NCBI GenBank assembly: GCA_947589695.1
Contig: CANQBY010000011.1
Location: 1-14,717, forward strand
Origin: an uncultured Bacilli bacterium
GTDB lineage: Bacteria; Bacillota_I; Bacilli_A; RF39; UBA660
Direction of reading: 5' to 3'
Length of the DNA: 14,717 nucleotides
The position numbers were made by a program, and so were the translations under genes. Below are positions 1-6,257 of this stretch, piece after piece. Every line of letters starts with the position of its first letter. The first letter of the stretch is position 1. The notes below the pieces were generated by a model. The model worked only from the letters and a program-made list of their open reading frames with translations. It was not told the origin of the DNA and searched no databases.

Positions 1-6
1 GCTTTA

Positions 7-903
7 ATGCCTGTAAATACGCGGATTATTGAGAATTTAATTTATGAAATCAGAGGTAAACAAGTTATGCTAGATTCCGATTTAGCTAAACTTTATGAGT
101 GTAAAAATGGAACCAAAGAGATAAATCAAGCAGTGAAAAATAACCCTGAAAAGTTTCCGGAAAGATATAGTTTTCGATTAACAAAAGAAGAAAGTGAAAG
201 TTTTTTGGTCAAAAATTTTGACCAAAAAAATGAAACAAGAGGAAGAAAATATACGAATCCTAGAGTTTTTACAGAACAAGGAGTTGCAATGCTTGCAACA
301 GTATTAAAATCAGAAGTAGCAACGAAAGTAAGTATAGCCATAATGGATGCATTTGTTGCGATGCGAAATTTTATAAAACAAAATCAAGATATATTTAAAA
401 GTTTAAATAATCTAAATAATGAAATAAGTTTACATAGATTAGAATTAGATAAACATGAGAGATTAATAAATGAAGTATTTGAGAAGTTTGAAAGTAAAGA
501 AGATGCAGAAATGATTTTCTTTGAAGGACAAATATATGATGCTTATTCCAAGTTAATAGATATTATGAGTAAAGCTAAAAATAATTTGATTATTATTGAT
601 GGTTATGCCGATAGAGTGGTTTTAGATATGATTGCCAATATAAAGAGTAAAGTGATATTAGTAACTAAAGAAAAAAACAAATTAAAAGCTCTTGATCTTG
701 CAAAATATCAAGAACAATATAATAACTTAACTATAATTTATGATGATTCTTTTCATGATCGTTATTTAATACTAGATGAAGATATCGTATATCATTGTGG
801 AACTTCTTTAAATCAAGCGGGGAGAAAAACTTTTTCTATTAATAGATTAGATGATCAAAAAATAATAAGCTTAATTATAAATGACATAAAAAGATTAAAT
901 TAG
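7..903 (+). CDS. ORF6N-domain protein with C-terminal phospholipase-D-like domain
   Basis: The N-terminal part (about residues 8-95) reads as an ORF6N (KilA-N-related) DNA-binding domain: an IRGKQVMLDSDLAKLY segment, then FPERYSFRLTKEE, then a conserved FTEQGVAMLATVL segment. A charged, probably coiled-coil linker follows (about 110-165). The C-terminal part (about 170-298) alternates hydrophobic strands and carries FHDRYLILD, with H250, R252 and D257 spaced as in the HxK(x4)D motif of phospholipase-D-like proteins but with Arg for Lys, followed by HCGTSLNQAG. The family is common as a phage-derived antirepressor-like or stand-alone protein; its real role is unknown. The start is uncertain: the reading frame is still open for the six bases before this ATG, so no ribosome site is visible and the gene may begin upstream of the window. 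It ends with TAG, 39 bases before priA. No other phage gene is nearby. Confidence 0.8.
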   Translation: MPVNTRIIENLIYEIRGKQVMLDSDLAKLYECKNGTKEINQAVKNNPEKFPERYSFRLTKEESESFLVKNFDQKNETRGRKYTNPRVFTEQGVAMLATVLKSEVATKVSIAIMDAFVAMRNFIKQNQDIFKSLNNLNNEISLHRLELDKHERLINEVFEKFESKEDAEMIFFEGQIYDAYSKLIDIMSKAKNNLIIIDGYADRVVLDMIANIKSKVILVTKEKNKLKALDLAKYQEQYNNLTIIYDDSFHDRYLILDEDIVYHCGTSLNQAGRKTFSINRLDDQKIISLIINDIKRLN

Positions 904-914
904 AATTGTTTTTT

Positions 915-923
915 TGATATAAT
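915..923 (+). promoter_or_regulatory. Extended -10 promoter of priA
   Basis: TGATATAAT is a perfect TATAAT with the TGn extension. The -35 position (895-900, TTAAAT, 17-base spacer) is poor, so recognition should depend on the extended -10. Predicted transcription start is near 930, giving a leader of about 13 bases that begins at the GGAGG ribosome site (931-935). Confidence 0.65.
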
Positions 924-942
924 TAGATTAGGAGGTATTAAA

Positions 943-3123
943 ATGTATGCTTATTGTGTAATAGAATATCCAATTAAATCTTTAGATAAAGCATTTACTT
1001 ATGAGATTCCAGAAGAACTTAGATTAAAACTGAAAGTAGGAATGAAAGTTTTAGTACCTTTTAATACAAGATTAGTGCATGGAATAGTATTAAAAATTAC
1101 AAATAGTTATGAAGGAGATTATGAACTTAAAAAGATTGCAAGAATCGAAGATGAATTTTTAGTTTTAAATAAAGAATTATTGGAATTAGGAGAATATTTA
1201 AAAGAAATAACTTTATGTAATTTAATTACAGCTTATCAAACAATGCTTCCTAGTGCTTTAAAAGTAAAAGATCAGACAAGTAATTATAATAAGTATGAAT
1301 ATTTAGTAAGTTTAAATAAAGATCTTAAAGAAGTTATAGAATATCAAAATACACATCGAGGGAAAAAAGTAGAGATTTTAGAAAGACTGCTAAATGAAGG
1401 AGAAATAAATAAAAAAGAATTAGATGGGGCAAGTATTAGAGAATTAGAAAAAGCTGATTTAGTGAAGATTAGAGCTCAAAAGATTTACCGAATTAACCAT
1501 TTAAAGGAAGATGTGGAAGAAAAAGTTTTAAATGAAGAACAACAGGAAGCATTTAATAAAATTAAAGAATCTTTAGGTAAAAGTGATGTTTTCTTACTTT
1601 ATGGAGTTACAGGTAGTGGTAAAACTTTAGTATATATTAATTTAATTAAAGAAGTTTTAAAATTGAATAAAACAGCCTTATTATTAGTGCCCGAGATTAG
1701 TTTAACAGAACAGATTATTAATATTTTTTATGCTTATTTTGGCGGAGAGGTAGCAATATTACATAGTGGGCTTTCTAAATCCGAAAAGTATGATGAATAT
1801 GTCAAAATCTTGAATAAAGATGTTAAAATTGTTGTGGGAACTAGAAGTGCCGTATTTGCACCTTTAGAAAATATAGGGATTATCATTATGGATGAAGAAC
1901 ATAGTGATACCTACAAGCAAGATACAACGCCTCGATATAATGCGAAAGATGTCGCCATTAAAAGAAGTGAGTATCATAAAGCTCCATTAGTTTTAGGAAG
2001 TGCGACTCCTAGTTTAGAAGCGATGGCAAGAGCGGGTAAAGGAGTTTATCAATTACTTACTTTAAATAATAGAGCAAACAAGAAAAAGGTTCCGGAAGCT
2101 ATAATTGTAGATATGGGGGAAGAACTTAAAAAAAGAAATTTTGTAATAAGTGAAGAATTAGATAAAAGAATTAAAGAAACTTTAGAAAAAAAAGAACAAG
2201 TTATTTTATTATTAAATAGACGCGGTTTTTCAACAGTAATTACTTGTAGTAATTGTGGTTTTACTTACAAATGTCCTTATTGTGATATTAGTTTAACTTA
2301 TCATAAATCCAGTAATTCTCTTAGATGTCACTATTGTGGATATACGAAATTAAAAGATGAGGTGTGTCCATCTTGTAAAGAAGCAGGTCTAAATTATTTA
2401 GGAATGGGGACGGAAAAATTAGAAAGTATTTTACAGGATAAATATAAAGAAGCTAAAATTCTTAGAATGGATGCAGATACCACCACCAAAAAGGGCAGTC
2501 ATGAAAAATTAATTAAAGCTTTTAAAAATCAAGAATATGATATTTTAATTGGAACTCAAATGGTTAGTAAAGGTTTAGATTTTCCTTTTTGTACTTTAGT
2601 AGGAATTATAAATGCTGATACTACTTTAAATATTCCCGATTTTAGAAGTAGTGAAAGAACCTTTAGTTTACTTAATCAAGCAGCGGGAAGAGCTGGACGG
2701 GGAAAAAATCAAGGAGTAGTAATTATTCAAACTTTTAATCCGGATAATGAAACGATAAAGGCTGTAAGTAAAAATGATTATTTAGAATTTTATAAAAAAG
2801 AAATGCAAATTAGGAAAACATTAAAATATCCGCCTTATTATTATTTAATTAATATAAAAGTGGCTAGTAAAAATTATGAAGAAGCAAGTAATAATGCTTC
2901 TAAAGTAGTAAATTATTTAAAAAAACAGTTAGAATCGTCTTCAATTATTTTGGGACCTTCAACTGCTTTAAACTTTCGTATTAATAATATTTATCGGTTT
3001 AATATTACAATTAAATATCGGTTTGATAAAAATATTAAAAATACTTTAAAAGAATTAGATGATATATTTAGAACTAATAAAGATACTTTTTTAGAAATAG
3101 ATATTAACCCTTTACAATTATAA
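943..3123 (+). CDS. priA: Primosomal protein N' (PriA), replication restart helicase
   Basis: PriA is a 3'-to-5' superfamily 2 DNA helicase that recognises abandoned replication forks and starts reloading of the replicative helicase. The 726-residue product is close to the E. coli length and shorter than the Bacillus one. It has the N-terminal DNA-binding region (about 1-100), a Walker A motif GVTGSGKT (221-228), a DEEH Walker B box (317-320), a GSATPS motif, and eight zinc-binding cysteines in four CxxC pairs (435/438, 444/447, 462/465, 475/478), the arrangement expected for PriA. The helicase C-terminal GTQMVSKGLDFP and QAAGRAGR motifs are intact. The start is set by a strong AGGAGG site eight bases before the ATG. 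It lies directly upstream of sigG, so read-through between them is possible. Confidence 0.97.
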   Translation: MYAYCVIEYPIKSLDKAFTYEIPEELRLKLKVGMKVLVPFNTRLVHGIVLKITNSYEGDYELKKIARIEDEFLVLNKELLELGEYLKEITLCNLITAYQTMLPSALKVKDQTSNYNKYEYLVSLNKDLKEVIEYQNTHRGKKVEILERLLNEGEINKKELDGASIRELEKADLVKIRAQKIYRINHLKEDVEEKVLNEEQQEAFNKIKESLGKSDVFLLYGVTGSGKTLVYINLIKEVLKLNKTALLLVPEISLTEQIINIFYAYFGGEVAILHSGLSKSEKYDEYVKILNKDVKIVVGTRSAVFAPLENIGIIIMDEEHSDTYKQDTTPRYNAKDVAIKRSEYHKAPLVLGSATPSLEAMARAGKGVYQLLTLNNRANKKKVPEAIIVDMGEELKKRNFVISEELDKRIKETLEKKEQVILLLNRRGFSTVITCSNCGFTYKCPYCDISLTYHKSSNSLRCHYCGYTKLKDEVCPSCKEAGLNYLGMGTEKLESILQDKYKEAKILRMDADTTTKKGSHEKLIKAFKNQEYDILIGTQMVSKGLDFPFCTLVGIINADTTLNIPDFRSSERTFSLLNQAAGRAGRGKNQGVVIIQTFNPDNETIKAVSKNDYLEFYKKEMQIRKTLKYPPYYYLINIKVASKNYEEASNNASKVVNYLKKQLESSSIILGPSTALNFRINNIYRFNITIKYRFDKNIKNTLKELDDIFRTNKDTFLEIDINPLQL

Positions 3124-3125
3124 AT

Positions 3126-3155
3126 GTATAAAAAAACTTCTTTTAACCCATAAAT
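3126..3155 (+). promoter_or_regulatory. Possible forespore (sigma-G/F-type) promoter before sigG
   Basis: GTATA (3126-3130) matches a sigma-F/G -35 element. After an 18-base gap comes CATAAAT (3149-3155), which matches only the CAT half of the CATnnTA -10 element. Spacing suits sigma G but the -10 is imperfect, so this is weak. Transcription would start near 3162, at the first base of the sigG ribosome site. Confidence 0.3.
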
Positions 3156-3176
3156 AAAGGGAAAGGAAGTTTTTTT
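3130..3176 (+). promoter_or_regulatory. Long hairpin in the priA-sigG gap that occludes the sigG ribosome site
   Basis: Bases 3130-3144 pair with 3162-3176 over 15 base pairs with one G-U pair. After a two-base bulge, CCC (3147-3149) pairs with GGG (3159-3161), leaving a nine-base loop. The right arm contains the whole sigG ribosome site AAAGGAAG (3162-3169) and ends in a run of seven Ts just before the ATG. The T run means it could also act as an intrinsic terminator for priA. Either way, transcripts coming from priA should make little SigG. Confidence 0.7.
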
Positions 3177-3177
3177 G

Positions 3178-3954
3178 ATGGCAAGATATAAAGTAGATAT
3201 TACAGGGATTAATACTAATGAATTAAAGGTGTTAACAAGTAAAGAAATGGAAGAATTATTTAGAAGATATCATGAGGGAGATAAACAAGCTAAAGAAGAA
3301 TTAGTTAATGGAAATTTAAAATTGGTTTTAAGTATTTTAAGAAGTTTTAATAAGGGAAATTATAATATGGATGATTTATTTCAAGTAGGAGTTATTGGGT
3401 TAATTAAAGCTATAGATAATTTTGATTTATCTTATAATTTAAAATTATCAACATATGCTGTACCTTTAATTTTAGGAGAAATTAAAAGATATATTAGGGA
3501 TAATACTAGCATTAGAGTAAGTAGAAGTATTAAAGATTTAGCTTATGAGATTATTAGTTTTAAAGAAGATTATTTTAATAAAAATGGAGTGGAACCGACG
3601 AGTGATGTGATAGCTAAAAATTTAGGTATTCCGGAATATAAAATTGCCAATGCTTTAGATGCCTTAAAAAAGCCGATGAGTATTTATGAACCAATTTATA
3701 ATGATGGAGGAGATACTATTTATTTAATGGATCAACTCGCGGATAAGAAAGATTTAAATAATGATAAAGATATGCTTATTTCGCTTCGAAAATCTCTGAA
3801 TAAATTAAAACAAAGAGAAAGAGAAGTATTAATTGAAAGGTATATGATTGGAAAAACACAGATGGAAATAGCTAGTAGTTTAAATATTAGTCAAGCTCAA
3901 GTGTCAAGAATTGAAAAGAATGCCATACTTAGTTTAAAAAGAATGATAAAGTAA
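3178..3954 (+). CDS. sigG: RNA polymerase sigma-G factor, late forespore
   Basis: SigG directs late forespore transcription after engulfment. The N-terminus (RYKVDITGIN with TNELKVLT) follows the sigma-G signature seen in Bacillus (RNKVEICGVD) and separates it from sigma F. Region 2 (about residues 44-110) contains NGNLKLVLS, DDLFQVGVIGLIKAID and a well-kept STYAVPLILGEIKRYIRDN block. Region 4 (about 195-258) ends in a helix-turn-helix, TQMEIASSLNISQAQVSRIE. At 258 residues it is full length for the family. I start it at the ATG at 3178, eight bases after AAAGGAAG, not at the in-frame TTG one codon earlier. In Bacillus sigG follows sigE; here it follows priA. Its ribosome site lies inside a long hairpin. 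It indicates an endospore-forming lineage. Confidence 0.95.
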   Translation: MARYKVDITGINTNELKVLTSKEMEELFRRYHEGDKQAKEELVNGNLKLVLSILRSFNKGNYNMDDLFQVGVIGLIKAIDNFDLSYNLKLSTYAVPLILGEIKRYIRDNTSIRVSRSIKDLAYEIISFKEDYFNKNGVEPTSDVIAKNLGIPEYKIANALDALKKPMSIYEPIYNDGGDTIYLMDQLADKKDLNNDKDMLISLRKSLNKLKQREREVLIERYMIGKTQMEIASSLNISQAQVSRIEKNAILSLKRMIK

Positions 3955-3974
3955 TAGTTTAATTAAGAAAAAGA

Positions 3975-3983
3975 TGATATAAT
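3975..3983 (+). promoter_or_regulatory. Extended -10 promoter of the lipoprotein gene
   Basis: TGATATAAT is identical to the priA box. The -35 position has only TAGTTT (3955-3960). Predicted start near 3990 gives a leader of about 20 bases, ahead of a GAGGAG ribosome site (3998-4003). Confidence 0.65.
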
Positions 3984-4010
3984 ATTGCTTAATTAGTGAG
4001 GAGTGATATT

Positions 4011-4430
4011 ATGGTTAAAAAATTAGGTTATTGTTTAGTTTTAAGTTTTTTAGTATTAATGGTTAGTGGTTGTGGTAAAAATGAACTTAGATGTACTAAA
4101 AATGAAGATATAGGAAAACAAATTGTGACTTTTAATTTTAATAAAAAAGAAGAAGTAGAAAGTGGAAATATTAGATATGAAGTGCAAGTTGATTCGGAAG
4201 AGTTAGAAGATACCAAAGAAACTTTAGAAAAAACTTTTAAAGAAACTTTTGAAGAAAAAGGAATTACTGTGAAAGTAACTGATAATGGGAACAATATGAT
4301 TGTTATTACTTTGGATTTTAAAGCGGAAAATCTAAATACAGCGATGGGATCTAATATTGATAAAGATAAAGATATTAAAGCAATAAAAAAAGAATTAGAA
4401 AGTAATAATTATACATGTAAAACATCTTAA
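4011..4430 (+). CDS. Small secreted lipoprotein of unknown function
   Basis: The product (139 residues) begins with a lipoprotein signal peptide: MVKK, a hydrophobic stretch, and a lipobox VSGC with the lipid-attachment cysteine at residue 21. The mature part is hydrophilic and alternates strands (KQIVTFNFNKKEEV, NIRYEVQV) with a charged helix (EDTKETLEKTFKETFEEKG), like small extracellular lipoproteins of unknown function in this phylum. Two further cysteines (near the start of the mature part and near the C-terminus) could form a disulfide. I chose the ATG at 4011 because GAGGAG lies seven bases upstream; an in-frame GTG at 3996 overlaps that site and would add only five residues. Its last codons and stop lie in the terminator hairpin. 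It sits two genes upstream of lspA, whose product would process it. I do not recognise a named family with confidence. Confidence 0.85.
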   Translation: MVKKLGYCLVLSFLVLMVSGCGKNELRCTKNEDIGKQIVTFNFNKKEEVESGNIRYEVQVDSEELEDTKETLEKTFKETFEEKGITVKVTDNGNNMIVITLDFKAENLNTAMGSNIDKDKDIKAIKKELESNNYTCKTS

Positions 4431-4441
4431 GATGTTTTTTT
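4419..4441 (+). terminator. Intrinsic terminator of the lipoprotein gene
   Basis: A perfect inverted repeat, arms AAAACATC and GATGTTTT around TTAA, is followed by more Ts. The TAA stop codon (4428-4430) forms part of the loop. It separates the lipoprotein gene from ylmC. Confidence 0.75.
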
Positions 4442-4449
4442 CATATAAT
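4422..4449 (+). promoter_or_regulatory. Possible promoter of ylmC
   Basis: CATATAAT (4442-4449) contains a perfect TATAAT but has CA instead of the TGn extension used elsewhere here. It also matches the sigma-E -10 box (CATACAnT) at seven of eight positions. ACATCTT (4422-4428), 13 bases upstream, is a partial match to a sigma-E -35 box and lies inside the terminator. Whether sigma A or sigma E uses it cannot be decided from sequence. Confidence 0.4.
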
Positions 4450-4465
4450 TAAATGGGGTGATATT

Positions 4466-4690
4466 TTGCGGTTAAGTGATTTACAGATGAAAATGGTAAT
4501 TAATATTCAAGATGGAAAACATTTAGGCGTAATACAAGATGCCGAAGTGACAGAAACCGGAAATATAAATTATTTTGTTGTAAGTGAAAGACATTTTTTT
4601 AAAAGATTATTTAAAAATCAAGTAGAAACAAATATTTTAATTAAACAAATAGTAAAAATAGGTGAAGATGTTATCTTGGTAGATTTATAA
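4466..4690 (+). CDS. ylmC: YlmC/YmxH-family sporulation PRC-barrel protein
   Basis: This 74-residue protein is a single PRC-barrel domain of the YlmC/YmxH family. The family pattern is clear: a short N-terminal LSDLQMKMVINIQDGKHLGVIQDAEV stretch seen here as strands and turns, a central NYFVV strand, an FKRLF segment, and the near-invariant ending IVKIGEDVILVDL, which in Bacillus reads IVKIGEDVILVRL. The precise biochemical role is not known; the family is linked to sporulation and lies downstream of sigG in Bacillus, as here. The start is a TTG at 4466, preceded by GGGGTGAT (4455-4462), which extends the ribosome site toward the 16S end. lspA starts 30 bases after the stop. Confidence 0.88.
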   Translation: MRLSDLQMKMVINIQDGKHLGVIQDAEVTETGNINYFVVSERHFFKRLFKNQVETNILIKQIVKIGEDVILVDL

Positions 4691-4704
4691 TTTTGTGTTA
4701 TAAT
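4676..4704 (+). promoter_or_regulatory. Sigma-A promoter of lspA-rluD
   Basis: TTGGTA (4676-4681), a 17-base spacer and TATAAT (4699-4704) with TG at 4696-4697. The -35 box lies in the last codons of ylmC. Predicted start near 4711 leaves a leader of only about 10 bases and falls within the GAGGTGA ribosome site. Confidence 0.65.
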
Positions 4705-4720
4705 TTTAGAGGTGAAGCTT

Positions 4721-5191
4721 ATGACTAAAAAAACTTATATTATAGCAATTATAGTTTTAATTATGGATCAATTAAGTAAAAGTTTAATGGAAATTTATTT
4801 AAATTTAAATGAAAGTGTAAAAGTAATTAAAAATTTTTTTAGTTTAACTTTAGTCTATAATACCGGAGGAGCTTGGAGTATTTTAGAAAATCAAAGTTAT
4901 ATATTTATAATTATATCAGTATTAGCATTAATTATTTTAATTAGATTTATGATAAGTTTTAAAAATAATTTAAGAAATAATATAGCATTTGGTTTAACGA
5001 TAGGGGGAATAGTAGCCAATTTAGCAGACCGTATTTTTTTAGGATATGTACGAGATTTCTTAGATTTTAGAATATTTAATTATGATTATCCGATTTTTAA
5101 TTTGGCTGATATAGCAATAGTGATAGGAATAATACTTTTAATAGTAGCAATTATAAAAGGAGAAGATAAACTTGATAGAAATAGTAAGTGA
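4721..5191 (+). CDS. lspA: Lipoprotein signal peptidase (signal peptidase II)
   Basis: LspA is the membrane aspartic protease that removes signal peptides from diacylglyceryl-modified prolipoproteins such as the one encoded at 4011. The 156-residue product has four membrane segments, the NTGGAW motif (residues 47-52), and the two catalytic aspartates in their usual settings: NLADR (D103) and FNLAD (D130). The start is the ATG at 4721, preceded by GAGGTGAAG; an in-frame GTG at 4712 overlaps that ribosome site. The gene ends in TGA followed at once by an in-frame TAA, and this is the only TGA stop in the window. The end overlaps the start of rluD by 20 bases, so the two are translationally coupled, as in the lspA-ylyB pair of Bacillus. 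Confidence 0.96.
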   Translation: MTKKTYIIAIIVLIMDQLSKSLMEIYLNLNESVKVIKNFFSLTLVYNTGGAWSILENQSYIFIIISVLALIILIRFMISFKNNLRNNIAFGLTIGGIVANLADRIFLGYVRDFLDFRIFNYDYPIFNLADIAIVIGIILLIVAIIKGEDKLDRNSK

Positions 5192-6068
5192 TAAAGAAAT
5201 AAGAATAGATAAATATTTAGGAGAACAAACAGAATATTCACGGGAATTTATTAAAAAATTAATTAATGAAGGATTAGTTTTAGTAAATGAAAAAAAAGTA
5301 AAAGCTAGTTTTAAATTAAGTAAGGGAGATAAAATTGCAATAAGAATAGAAGGACATAAAGAAGAGACCGATATTAAACCGGTTAAAATGGCTTTAGATA
5401 TTGTTTATGAAGATGAATATTTAATGGTGATTAATAAACCAAGTGGTTTAGTGGTGCATCCGGGAGCTGGGAATTACAACAATACATTAGTAAATGGGCT
5501 TTTAGATTATACCAACAATTTAAGTGATATTGGGGGAGAAGTTAGACCCGGAATAGTCCACCGAATCGATAAAGATACAAGTGGTTTAATAATGATTGCT
5601 AAAACTAATAAAGCTCATGAACTTTTAGCGGATGATTTTAAACATAAACGCATTAAAAGAGAATATATCGCTTTACTTAATGGAGTATTTAAAAATGGGA
5701 GCGCTACCATTGACGCACCAATTGGAAGAGATGAAAAAAATCGAGAAAAAATGACAGTTACGGATAAAAATAGTAAAGAAGCAATAACGCATATGAAAGT
5801 TCTTAAAAGATATAAAAATAATACTTTAGTAAGTTGTATTTTAGATACAGGACGAACCCATCAAATAAGAGTTCATATGGCTTATATTGGATATCCGGTG
5901 CATAATGATCCGGTTTACTCCAAAGATAAAGCAACGGAGTTTGGCCAATTTTTACATTCGTATAAAATGCAATTTAAACATCCTATCACAGGGAAAGAAA
6001 TAGAGCTTACAGCCCCACTTCCGAAATATTTTCAAGATTATTTGGATAATTTAGAAACCTTAGATTAA
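5172..6068 (+). CDS. rluD: RluD-family 23S rRNA pseudouridine synthase
   Basis: The enzyme isomerises uridines of 23S rRNA to pseudouridine. An N-terminal S4 RNA-binding domain (about residues 8-60, RIDKYLGEQTEYSREFIKKL) precedes the RluA/RluD-type catalytic domain. That domain shows the INKPSGLVVHPG motif, the catalytic motif HRIDKDTSGL with Asp133, and GRTHQIRVHM. The length of 298 residues is normal. Start is TTG at 5172, supported by AAAGGAG (5156-5162) nine bases upstream and by the alignment of the S4 domain; it lies inside the end of lspA. The ylyB orthologue follows lspA in Bacillus, which supports this assignment. Which uridines are modified cannot be told from sequence. Confidence 0.93.
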   Translation: MIEIVSDKEIRIDKYLGEQTEYSREFIKKLINEGLVLVNEKKVKASFKLSKGDKIAIRIEGHKEETDIKPVKMALDIVYEDEYLMVINKPSGLVVHPGAGNYNNTLVNGLLDYTNNLSDIGGEVRPGIVHRIDKDTSGLIMIAKTNKAHELLADDFKHKRIKREYIALLNGVFKNGSATIDAPIGRDEKNREKMTVTDKNSKEAITHMKVLKRYKNNTLVSCILDTGRTHQIRVHMAYIGYPVHNDPVYSKDKATEFGQFLHSYKMQFKHPITGKEIELTAPLPKYFQDYLDNLETLD

Positions 6069-6185
6069 GTTTCTATTTTTTTAAATATAGATAATTTTTT
6101 TAAATTACAAATATAGAATAAGTTTCTTTTTAATATAGAATAATTTTGTTTAAATTACAACATAGAATAAGTTCTTTTTTTTCTT
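6067..6185 (+). repeat. AT-rich direct repeats between rluD and the HerA-like gene
   Basis: Two imperfect copies of about 50 bases (6067-6119 and 6120-6168) both begin AAGTTTCT, share AAATTACAA and end in ATAGAAT; a third copy starts at 6169 (AAGTTCTTTTTTT) and fades. At a finer scale an ATATAGAATAA-like core occurs four times, starting at 6085, 6111, 6133 and 6160, alternately 26, 22 and 27 bases apart. No open reading frame or strong hairpin explains it. Confidence 0.75.
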
Positions 6186-6191
6186 AAGTAA

Positions 6192-6220
6192 TTGAAAAAA
6201 GAGTGGGTATGTGATAAACT
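6192..6220 (+). promoter_or_regulatory. Candidate promoter of the HerA-like gene
   Basis: TTGAAA (6192-6197), then 17 bases, then TAAACT (6215-6220), a moderate -10. The overlapping GATAAA (6213-6218) is an alternative. Predicted start near 6227 gives a leader of about 30 bases ahead of AAGGAGG (6245-6251). Confidence 0.45.
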
Positions 6221-6257
6221 ATATAAAGAATAGGTACTTAGAATAAGGAGGATATAT

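Noticed and set aside
126..341. Minus-strand open frame inside the ORF6N gene
   Set aside because: It has no ribosome site and no recognisable protein features, and it lies wholly inside a well-supported gene.
3996..4010. GTG start for the lipoprotein and GTG start at 4712 for lspA
   Set aside because: Both would place the start within the ribosome site of the ATG a few codons later.
4028..4294. Minus-strand frame opposite the lipoprotein gene
   Set aside because: The Ser/Phe-rich product is what the reverse of a Lys/Glu-rich coding strand gives; no ribosome site.
5186..5194. Mycoplasma-type code with TGA read as Trp
   Set aside because: None of the genes needs an internal TGA, all Trp codons are TGG, and full-length homology is reached without read-through.
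6067..6185. CRISPR-like array
   Set aside because: The units are imperfect, joined without distinct spacers and purely AT-rich, and no cas gene is present.
6174..6203. T-run/A-run hairpin as terminator for rluD
   Set aside because: The pairing is only T-tract to A-tract with a long loop and no T run after it; it more likely contains the -35 of the next promoter.
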